A stretch of DNA of 7,741 bases from an uncultured Lysobacteraceae bacterium (lineage in GTDB: Bacteria; Pseudomonadota; Gammaproteobacteria; Xanthomonadales; Xanthomonadaceae). Positions 1 through 5,328 of this stretch are shown here, piece by piece. The position numbers and the translations under genes are program-made. Below the pieces are notes generated by a model. The model ran no database searches, was not told the DNA's origin, and was given only the letters and a program-made list of their open reading frames with translations. Numbering within the stretch: position 1 is the stretch's first letter; each line of letters opens with the position of its first letter. The stretch spans positions 1 through 7,741 of the forward strand of contig CAMLSB010000084.1 of assembly GCA_946482565.1 (NCBI GenBank). The letters are read 5' to 3'.

Positions 1-1553
1 GCCGCGTTCTCGACCGGCACCAGCGTGTGCAGCGGATGCTCGGAGACGACGAAGCCGCCGACGTGCTGCGACAGGTGCCGCGGCTTGCCGAGCAGCTCGC
101 CGACCAGCGCGACGAGATGGCGGATGGCACGGCTTCCGGGGTCGAAGCCCTGCTCGCGCAGGCGCTCTGCGGAAGGCGCATCGCTGCTCCAGGCGCTGGC
201 GCTGCGGGACAGCCGCGCGATCTCGCCTTCGCCGAAGCCCAGCGCGCGGGCCACGTCGCGCACCGCGCTGCGGGTGCGGTAGCGGATCACGGTGGCGGCG
301 AGCGCGGCGCGTTCGCGGCCATAGCGCTGGTAGATGTACTGGATGACCTCCTCGCGGCGCTCGTGCTCGAAGTCGATGTCGATGTCCGGCGGTTCGTTGC
401 GTTCCTCGGACAGGAAGCGCTCGAACAGCAGGCCCATGCGCGCCGGGTCGATGGCGGTGACGCCCAGCGCGTAGCACACCACCGAATTCGCCGCCGAGCC
501 GCGGCCCTGGCAGAGGATGCCCAGCGAGCGCGCATGGCGGACGATGTCGTGCACGGTGAGGAAGTAGGACTCGTAGTCTTTCTTGCGGATCAGTGCGAGT
601 TCCTTCTCGATGAGCGCGCGCGCCTCGTCGCTCGTGCCCCCGGGCCAGCGCTCGCGCGCGCCGGCCTCGACCAGTTCGCGCAGCCAGTCCTGCGGCGTCC
701 TGCCTTCGGGCACCAGTTCGCGCGGGTACTGGTAACCGAGGTCCTGCGCAAGGTCGAAGCGGCAGCGCCCGGCGATGCGCAGCGTCTCTTCCAGCAGTGC
801 GGGCGGATGGATCGCGGCCAGCGCGCGGCGCGTGCGCAGGTGGCGCTCGCCGTTCGGGAACAGGCGCCGGCCGGCTTCGGCCACCGGCACGCGGTGGCGG
901 ATCGCGGTCATCGTGTCCTGCAGCGCGCGGCGCGCGCGCGCGTGCATGTGCACGTCACCGGCGGCGACGGCCGGGATGCCGAGTTCGCCGGCCAGTGCCT
1001 GCAGGTCGCGCAGGCGCGCGGCGTCGTCGGCGCCACGATGCAATTCCACCGCCAGCCACAGCCGGTCGTCGAAGCGCTGGCGCAGCCATTCGCCGTGTTC
1101 GCGCACCGGCACCTCGCCGGGGACCCATAGCGCGAGCAGCCCCTGCAGCGCCGCCGCATCGAGGTCGGCGCGCAGCAACCGGTACTCGCCCTTGGCCGAG
1201 CGCCGGCGGCCGCGGGTGATGAGCCGGCACAGCGCCGTGTAGCCGTCGCGGTCCTCGACCAGCAGCACCAGCTTCGGGCCGTCCTCCAGGGCGAACTCGC
1301 TGCCGACGATGAGCGGCACGCCGGTGTCGCGCGAGGCTTCCAGCGCGCGCACGATGCCGGCGAGCGAGCATTCGTCGGTGATCGCCAGCGCGCGGTAGCC
1401 CTGGCGGCGCGCGCGCTCGAACAGCTCGGCCGCGTTCGATGCGCCGCGGCAGAAGCTGAAGTCGGAGAGGCAGTGCAGTTCCGCATATGCCTGTAGAGCC
1501 GACCCATGGTCGGCTTTCCGTGGCAGCCGACCATGGGTCGGCTCTACGCTCAT
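1..1553 (-). CDS. dnaE2: Error-prone DNA polymerase DnaE2 (ImuC), N-terminal half, cut by the left edge
   Basis: This is a C-family polymerase alpha subunit specialised for translesion synthesis, working with ImuA and ImuB in SOS mutagenesis. About 517 codons are visible with no stop before the left edge; family members are usually about 1,000-1,100 aa, so roughly half is present. The PHP domain opens with [12 protein letters not shown] (residues 23-34). The polymerase core shows GRGSAAN (350-356) and the catalytic palm motif PDIDIDF (389-395). The visible part ends in [20 protein letters not shown], also typical. ATG 1553 forms an ATGA overlap with the imuB stop, implying translational coupling, and it is the only in-frame ATG, GTG or TTG I find ahead of the PHP motif. 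Oddity: codons 3 to 20 and the first base of codon 21 come from a REP palindrome (1493-1547), so the first 22 residues look unrelated to the family. Identity is very secure; the exact start is likely. Confidence 0.95.
   Translation of the reverse strand, partial: MSVEPTHGRLPRKADHGSALQAYAELHCLSDFSFCRGASNAAELFERARRQGYRALAITDECSLAGIVRALEASRDTGVPLIVGSEFALEDGPKLVLLVEDRDGYTALCRLITRGRRRSAKGEYRLLRADLDAAALQGLLALWVPGEVPVREHGEWLRQRFDDRLWLAVELHRGADDAARLRDLQALAGELGIPAVAAGDVHMHARARRALQDTMTAIRHRVPVAEAGRRLFPNGERHLRTRRALAAIHPPALLEETLRIAGRCRFDLAQDLGYQYPRELVPEGRTPQDWLRELVEAGARERWPGGTSDEARALIEKELALIRKKDYESYFLTVHDIVRHARSLGILCQGRGSAANSVVCYALGVTAIDPARMGLLFERFLSEERNEPPDIDIDFEHERREEVIQYIYQRYGRERAALAATVIRYRTRSAVRDVARALGFGEGEIARLSRSASAWSSDAPSAERLREQGFDPGSRAIRHLVALVGELLGKPRHLSQHVGGFVVSEHPLHTLVPVENA
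1493..1547. repeat. GTAG-type REP dimer (SMAG-like palindrome)
   Basis: Two 23-bp arms (1493-1515 and 1525-1547) are perfect inverted copies separated by a 9-bp spacer. Each arm begins at its outer end with GTAG. Each is also a small hairpin: AGCCGACC and GGTCGGCT with a 3-nt loop. This fits the GTAG/SMAG class of REP elements known from Stenotrophomonas and relatives, which are thought to be mobilised by RAYT (TnpA-REP) transposases; no RAYT gene is in this window. REPs are normally intergenic. This one starts 2 bp after the imuB stop codon and lies within the 5' coding end of dnaE2. Confidence 0.9.
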
Positions 1554-2866
1554 GCGAACCATCCGTGCAGCATCGGCGGCGTATCCGCGTCGCCCGCGGG
1601 CCGGAACACCCAGGCGCGCTGGCCGTCGCCGGTTTCGACCACGTAGTAATCGCGGCGCAGGCCGCCGCCGTCCCACCAGCCGCTCTCGATGCGTTCGGGG
1701 CCCGCGAGTGACACGACGCCATGGCCGCGCAGCGGCACCGGCCGCGGCAAGAGCCACGCGGGGCGTGGCGCGGTCGGGGGTTCCGGCTGGGAAGCGGCAT
1801 GCTGCGCGGCCGTGGCCTGGACCGTCACGCGTCGCCACGCCTGCTCGGGGCGATGGTCATCGCGCGCGGCGAGCCGGTACACCGCCTCATTGCCCAGGCG
1901 CGCGCGCAGGCGCTCGCGCAGCGCTTCCCAGGGCAGCGACTGCGCCGGGCGTGCTTCGAACAGTTCGCGCGCGGCCGGCACGAAGGGTGGCAACTGGTCG
2001 GCGACCAGGCGGAGGCCGCGCACCGGCGCGGGTACCGCGCGATGGACCGTGCCGTCGAGCCGCTCCAGCCGACTGCGCGCCACTTCGAACAGCAATGCGG
2101 GATCGCGTTCGGCCGCGAGCAGGCCGACCACCACCTCGGTATCGGCCTGTCCCCCGGGCAGCTGCCGGTCATGCTCCAGTCGCAGCACGAAGCGCTGCAC
2201 GCCGCCGTCGCGCCCCGCGAGGAACGCCGCCAGCGCCGACACCAGGCGCCGCAGCGGGAACAGCAGCGCCTGCGTGCTTTCGGCATCCCATTCGAAATCG
2301 ATGCGCAGGTCGAAGCGGTCCGGCGGCGCATAGGCATCGAGTGCTTCGGGCGCGCCGCGCAGGCGATCGAGGTGCAGCAGCAGCGCCTGGCCGAAGCGCT
2401 TGCCCAGCGCGTCGCGCGGCGCGGCGAACAGTTGCCCGAGCCGGCGCAGGCCCATCGCCTGCAATGCCTGCGCCTGCTTCGGGTCGAGCTTCGCGCGCGC
2501 CACCGGGATCCGCGCCAGCGCGGTGTCGAGCCGCGCCGCGTGCACGATCGCCAGCCCGTCGTGCAGGCCGGCCAGCACCCAGGCCGCGCGCGGATTCGGC
2601 GCGACCGCGATGCGGCAGGCGATGCCGAGCGCCGCGAGGTCCTCGCGCAGGCGCCGCTCGAACACGGGCCATGGACCGAACAGGCGCAGGCTGGCTTCGA
2701 TTTCCAGCACCACGGCATCGTCGTAGCCGACGTGGACCTGCGAGCTGTAGCGGTACGCCCAGGCGGCGAGCAGCTCGCGCCAATGCGCGCCGTCGCCGGC
2801 GATTGCCGGGGTCGGCGCATCGTCGGCCGCAGGCGGCGGCAACAGGTGGAGGCAGGCCCAGAGCAT
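1550..2866 (-). CDS. imuB: ImuB, inactive Y-family (DinB-like) polymerase adaptor
   Basis: ImuB is a catalytically dead Y-family polymerase homologue that links DnaE2 and ImuA to the sliding clamp. The 438-aa product starts [10 protein letters not shown], as ImuB proteins do. It continues with [12 protein letters not shown] (32-43) and [13 protein letters not shown] (52-64), which corresponds to the Y-family SxDExxLD region but lacks its acidic residues. A helix-hairpin-helix/thumb-like region follows (about 119-171), then a little-finger region. AQSLPW (308-313) is a plausible clamp-binding motif. The C-terminal block [10 protein letters not shown] to RAWVFR (391-422) is characteristic of the family. 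Oddity: only 27 residues precede HWRELLAAW, where relatives have roughly 80, so an N-terminal segment appears to be missing with the frame intact. It begins 6 bp after imuA and overlaps dnaE2 by 4 bp. No Shine-Dalgarno sequence is evident, which fits coupling to imuA. Confidence 0.93.
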   Translation of the reverse strand: MLWACLHLLPPPAADDAPTPAIAGDGAHWRELLAAWAYRYSSQVHVGYDDAVVLEIEASLRLFGPWPVFERRLREDLAALGIACRIAVAPNPRAAWVLAGLHDGLAIVHAARLDTALARIPVARAKLDPKQAQALQAMGLRRLGQLFAAPRDALGKRFGQALLLHLDRLRGAPEALDAYAPPDRFDLRIDFEWDAESTQALLFPLRRLVSALAAFLAGRDGGVQRFVLRLEHDRQLPGGQADTEVVVGLLAAERDPALLFEVARSRLERLDGTVHRAVPAPVRGLRLVADQLPPFVPAARELFEARPAQSLPWEALRERLRARLGNEAVYRLAARDDHRPEQAWRRVTVQATAAQHAASQPEPPTAPRPAWLLPRPVPLRGHGVVSLAGPERIESGWWDGGGLRRDYYVVETGDGQRAWVFRPAGDADTPPMLHGWFA

Positions 2867-2872
2867 GGAGGG

Positions 2873-3535
2873 TCAGCGCGTGGCGCTGTCGCCGACGGCC
2901 CGCGGCGCGACATCTGCAATGGCCGGCAGCTCCAGCGTGCGCGACGGCGGATTGCCGCCCCGGCACTTGAGCACGCGCAGGCGCGGCGGCGCGCCGTTTT
3001 CCACCGCGATGCGCAGCGCGGCGGGCGAGGGATTGGCCGCCTCGCGCAGGCCGCGGAACACGAAGCCCGGCGTGCGCCCGCCATCGGCGGCGACCTGCAG
3101 GCGGCGCAGCGCACGGTCGTCGGCCTGGCGCGGCCACGCGAGCACCGCGCCTAGGCAGCCGGAACGCAGGCATTGCTCGGTGGCCCACAAGGCCTCGCGC
3201 GGCGCGGCATCGATGACTTGCACGAACGCGAGATCGACGCCGGCCTGGCGCCAGCCGTCGGGGAAGGGCAGGTAGGGCGGCGCGACCACGGCCACCGCCT
3301 GCGCCGCCCGCGTCAGCCGCGCGAGCGTCGGCAACAGCAGGCGCAGTTCGCCCAGGCCGTCGGCGGCGAGCAGCAGTTCGGTAAGCGCGGCTTCCGGCCA
3401 GCCGCCTTCGGGCAATACCGCATCCAGCGCATCGTGGCCGCTCGGATTGCGCCCGCGCGGCCGCGATGCGGGTTGGCCGCGCCATAGCCGGTGTTCGGCG
3501 AGCATCGTGTCGATGGAGAGGATCTGGGCGGGCAT
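2873..3535 (-). CDS. imuA: ImuA, RecA/SulA-like translesion synthesis protein
   Basis: ImuA is the third component of the ImuA-ImuB-DnaE2 mutasome. It is a RecA-fold relative thought to associate with ImuB and RecA. The 220-aa product has the family layout: an N-terminal LWRG segment (17-20), the block GHDALDAVLPEGGWPEAALTELL (33-55), GELRLLLPTLARL (62-74), VAVVAPPYLPFPDGW (81-95) and LRSGCLGAVLAWP (123-135). At the place where RecA carries its Walker A loop the sequence is LPEGGWPEAALTEL, with no GKT/S, so ATP hydrolysis is doubtful, as known for the family. The ATG at 3535 gives the normal length and an 18-bp gap to lexA. No clear ribosome binding site is present, so expression probably depends on the upstream cistron. 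Alternative: a SulA-type division inhibitor, made unlikely by the imuB-dnaE2 neighbours. Confidence 0.93.
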   Translation of the reverse strand: MPAQILSIDTMLAEHRLWRGQPASRPRGRNPSGHDALDAVLPEGGWPEAALTELLLAADGLGELRLLLPTLARLTRAAQAVAVVAPPYLPFPDGWRQAGVDLAFVQVIDAAPREALWATEQCLRSGCLGAVLAWPRQADDRALRRLQVAADGGRTPGFVFRGLREAANPSPAALRIAVENGAPPRLRVLKCRGGNPPSRTLELPAIADVAPRAVGDSATR

Positions 3536-3553
3536 GCGCGATCAGCGGGCCGT

Positions 3554-4231
3554 TCAGTCGGCGCGACCATGCCCGCGCACCAGGCCGCAGAACACGCCCT
3601 CGATCGCGAAGTCCTGGCCCGGTTCCACGTCGATCGGCGCATGCGCGGGATTGCGCGGCAGCAGGCGGACGTGGCCGTCGCCCGCCAGCTGCAGGCGCTT
3701 GATCGTGACCTCGTCGTCGAGCCGCGCCACCACCGTCTGCCCGTCGCGCGCGCTCGCACCGCGCTGGATCGCGACCAGGTCGCCGTCGAGGATGCCATCG
3801 TCGCGCATCGAATCGCCGCGTACCCGCAGCAGGTAGTCGGGCCGCGTGGCGAACAACGCGCGATCCAGCACGAGGTGGCGCAGCGCATCGTCGTCGAGCG
3901 GGACGTCGGCGCCGATGGGCGCGCCGGCGGCGACGCGGCCGAGGACGGGCAGGCGCAGCATCGCCTCGCGCGCGGCGTTTCCCGCCGTTGCGGCGCGGCC
4001 GCGCGCCACGCCTTCCGGCAAGCGGATGCCGCGCGCCTTGCCCGGCAGCAGCACGAGGTGGCCTTTCGCCGCGATCGCCTGCAGGTGCTTCTGCGCGGCG
4101 CGCGTCTGGCGGAAGCCGAATGCGCGCGCGATTTCCGCCCAGGTCGGCGGCAGGCCGTGCACCGCGATGCACTCGCGCACGAAGTCGAGGATGGCGCGCT
4201 GGCGGTCGGTCAGGTCGTCTTGCTGGCTCAT
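3554..4231 (-). CDS. lexA: LexA-family SOS repressor (LexA2 type) controlling the imu cassette
   Basis: This is a self-cleaving transcriptional repressor of 225 aa. The N-terminal winged helix-turn-helix runs from LTDRQRAILDFV to GIRLPE (7-73). The Ala-Gly cleavage site is A102-G103 in LGRVAAGAPI. The catalytic dyad is S141 (RGDSM) and K178 (EVTIKRL); the 37-residue spacing equals that of E. coli LexA (S119, K156). The S24 peptidase fold is complete. The recognition helix reads FRQTRAAQKHL (40-50) against FRSPNAAEEHL in E. coli, so several DNA-contacting positions differ and the operator is unlikely to be the standard one. ATG 4231 aligns with other LexA starts; an upstream in-frame ATG at 4285 would translate the promoter. 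Being first in the cassette, it should repress itself and imuA-imuB-dnaE2. The symbol lexA2 would apply if a second lexA exists elsewhere in the genome. Confidence 0.95.
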   Translation of the reverse strand: MSQQDDLTDRQRAILDFVRECIAVHGLPPTWAEIARAFGFRQTRAAQKHLQAIAAKGHLVLLPGKARGIRLPEGVARGRAATAGNAAREAMLRLPVLGRVAAGAPIGADVPLDDDALRHLVLDRALFATRPDYLLRVRGDSMRDDGILDGDLVAIQRGASARDGQTVVARLDDEVTIKRLQLAGDGHVRLLPRNPAHAPIDVEPGQDFAIEGVFCGLVRGHGRAD

Positions 4232-4249
4232 GGTCGCAATATTAGTACC
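4232..4249 (-). promoter_or_regulatory. lexA promoter -10 and overlapping imperfect dyad
   Basis: On the minus strand the 18 bp GGTACTAATATTGCGACC abuts the lexA ATG. It contains TAATAT (4244 to 4239), a good -10 hexamer, followed by exactly 7 nt before the ATG. A start point 7 bases after the hexamer falls at 4232-4231, so the transcript would be leaderless or nearly so. No Shine-Dalgarno is present, which agrees. The same 18 bp is an imperfect dyad (GGT and ACC ends, AATATT centre), and TACTA is one half of the TTAG-N6-TACTA LexA box described for Xylella; the other half is absent. No good -35 is seen 16-18 bp upstream. Confidence 0.5.
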
Positions 4250-4264
4250 TGCGAAGGCGCAGGT
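4247..4264. promoter_or_regulatory. Perfect 18-bp dyad in the lexA promoter, candidate operator
   Basis: ACCTGCG-AAGG-CGCAGGT on the plus strand is a perfect 7-bp inverted repeat with a 4-bp centre. On the lexA strand it reads as CTG-N8-CAG, two bases tighter than the E. coli SOS box CTG-N10-CAG. It lies between the expected -35 and the -10 hexamer of lexA, a classic place for repressor binding. Alternative: read on the plus strand the hairpin is followed by TTTT and could be a weak terminator, but no plus-strand gene upstream needs one. Confidence 0.45.
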
Positions 4265-4329
4265 TTTCGCGTCCAGCCAATTCAACGGCTTGCCCGTCTC
4301 ACCTCATGCGATGCATCAATCCGACGCGG

Positions 4330-5139
4330 CTACTTCTCGACGAAGGCGCGCTCGAAGACGTAATGACCCGGAGTACCGATGCGCGGGGCCGCGCTGAAAC
4401 CGCGGCCATCGAGCAGCTGCCGGAAGTCATCCAGCATCGCCGGACTGCCGCACAGCATCACCCGGTCGAAGTCCGGATCCAGCGGCGGCAAGCCGAGGTC
4501 GGAAGCGAGCTGCCCGCTGGCGAGCAGGTCGGTGAGGCGGCCGCGATGGCGCCGGCCTTCCCAGGTGAACTCCTCGCGCGTCACCGCCGGGTAGTAATGC
4601 AGGCGACCGCGCACCAGCTCGCCGAGGAACTCGTGCTTCGGCAGCACATCGAGGATGTCGTCGCGATAGCACAGGTCCTCGGCGCGGCGCACGCCGTGGC
4701 ACAGCACCACGTGCTCGAAGCGCTCGTAGGTCTCCGGATCCTTGATGATCGACAGCCACGGCGCGAAGCCGGTGCCGGTACCCAGCAGGTACAGGTTGCG
4801 GCCCGGATGCAGGTCGTGCACCAGCAGCGTGCCCGTCGGCTTGCGGCCTACCAGCACTTCGTCGCCCGACTGGATGTGGCGCAGGCGCGAAGTCAGCGCG
4901 CCGTCGGGCACCTTGATGCTGAAGAACTCCAGGTGCTCCTCCCAGCTCGCGCTCGCGATGGAGTACGCGCGCAGCAACGGCTTGCTGCCGCCGTCGGGCT
5001 GCGGCAGCTCGAGCCCCAGCATCACGAACTGGCCGCTGGCGAAGCGCAGGCCGGGATCGCGCGTGGTCGAGAAGCTGAAGTAGTCGTCCGTCCAGTGACG
5101 GACGTCCAGCACGGTTTGGGTGCCGAAGGCGGAGGACAT
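4330..5139 (-). CDS. fpr: Ferredoxin/flavodoxin-NADP+ reductase (bacterial, Azotobacter-type)
   Basis: This cytosolic FAD enzyme passes electrons between NADPH and ferredoxin or flavodoxin, supporting Fe-S assembly, reductive biosynthesis and oxidative stress responses. The 269-aa protein has an FAD-binding barrel with RAYS (57-60) and the following IAS. Next comes EEHLEFFSIKVPDGALTSRL (67-86), then the NADP-binding half with LLGTGTGFAP (118-127) and MLCGSP (228-233). It ends in YVFERAFVEK, the C-terminal tail of the Azotobacter/Pseudomonas FPR group, with no extra domain. ATG 5139 places 15 residues before HWTDDYFSF when counted inclusively of H15, close to characterised relatives. An in-frame ATG at 5169 would add 10 residues and cannot be excluded, but it would overlap the candidate -10. 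It is downstream of the kinase gene across a 189-bp gap with a large inverted repeat, so it probably has its own promoter. Confidence 0.93.
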   Translation of the reverse strand: MSSAFGTQTVLDVRHWTDDYFSFSTTRDPGLRFASGQFVMLGLELPQPDGGSKPLLRAYSIASASWEEHLEFFSIKVPDGALTSRLRHIQSGDEVLVGRKPTGTLLVHDLHPGRNLYLLGTGTGFAPWLSIIKDPETYERFEHVVLCHGVRRAEDLCYRDDILDVLPKHEFLGELVRGRLHYYPAVTREEFTWEGRRHRGRLTDLLASGQLASDLGLPPLDPDFDRVMLCGSPAMLDDFRQLLDGRGFSAAPRIGTPGHYVFERAFVEK

Positions 5140-5167
5140 CAGGGAGGACCGGTGAAGCGAATGGCCC

Positions 5168-5173
5168 ATTGTA
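5168..5173 (-). promoter_or_regulatory. Candidate -10 box for fpr
   Basis: Minus-strand TACAAT (5173 to 5168) matches the sigma-70 -10 consensus at five of six positions. A start near 5161 would give a leader of about 22 nt before ATG 5139. No convincing -35 is visible 16-18 bp upstream, so an activator may be needed, or the match may be chance. The position between the inverted repeat and fpr supports separate transcription of fpr. Confidence 0.4.
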
Positions 5174-5199
5174 GTCGCAGCGCTTCCGGGGATGCTGAA

Positions 5200-5320
5200 G
5201 CGGGAATGGGGAATGGGGAATGGGGACGCGGATTTCCGCACGATCGGCACGGATGCGGCCGGACCGGATGGATCAGCCGCATGGAAACACGCGTCCCCGT
5301 TCCCTGTTCCCCGTTCCCGC
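5200..5320. repeat. 121-bp imperfect inverted repeat of GGGAATG heptamers with G-quadruplex motifs
   Basis: Two 31-bp arms (5200-5230 and 5290-5320) are inverted copies matching at 27 of 31 positions. Three of the four mismatches become G-U pairs in a plus-strand RNA. A further TTTCC/GGAAA pairing extends the stem inward after a short mismatch. The left arm is three tandem GGGAATG heptamers plus a final G-run, giving four G-runs (5202-5204, 5208-5211, 5215-5218, 5222-5225) with 3-nt AAT spacers: a textbook G-quadruplex motif on the plus strand. The right arm carries the equivalent motif on the minus strand (C-runs at 5295-5298, 5302-5304, 5309-5312, 5316-5318). It begins 8 bp past the kinase stop codon and could terminate or stabilise that mRNA. 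Similar GGGAATG-type intergenic repeats are, as I recall, common in xanthomonads. Confidence 0.8.
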
Positions 5321-5328
5321 TCCACCGC

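Noticed and set aside
27..1130. A plus-strand open frame of 367 codons antisense to dnaE2
   Set aside because: It has shadow composition (Arg, Ala, Gly, Gln, His) and no domain, while the opposite strand encodes clear DnaE2 motifs across the same bases.
1493..1547. CRISPR repeat or terminator for imuB
   Set aside because: There is a single element without spaced copies, no U-tract follows, and it is followed directly by co-oriented coding sequence; a GTAG REP explains it better.
2169..4172. A minus-strand 667-codon frame spanning lexA, imuA and imuB, and a plus-strand 477-codon frame at 1721-3154
   Set aside because: Both are Arg/Ala/Pro-rich frames overlapping three genes that have intact motifs in their own frames; no independent evidence supports either.
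4247..4268. A rho-independent terminator on the plus strand (hairpin plus TTTT)
   Set aside because: The T-run is only four bases and no plus-strand gene ends nearby; the position within the lexA promoter makes an operator more likely.
4229..4285. An earlier lexA start at ATG 4285
   Set aside because: It would add 18 residues encoded by the -10 box and both dyads, and the LexA family starts close to the LTDRQRAIL segment.
5140..5325. An earlier fpr start at 5325, or at an ATG at 5169
   Set aside because: The 5325 start would translate the GGGAATG inverted repeat and has no family similarity before position 5139. The 5169 start is conceivable, but it overlaps the candidate -10 box and lengthens the protein beyond its relatives.
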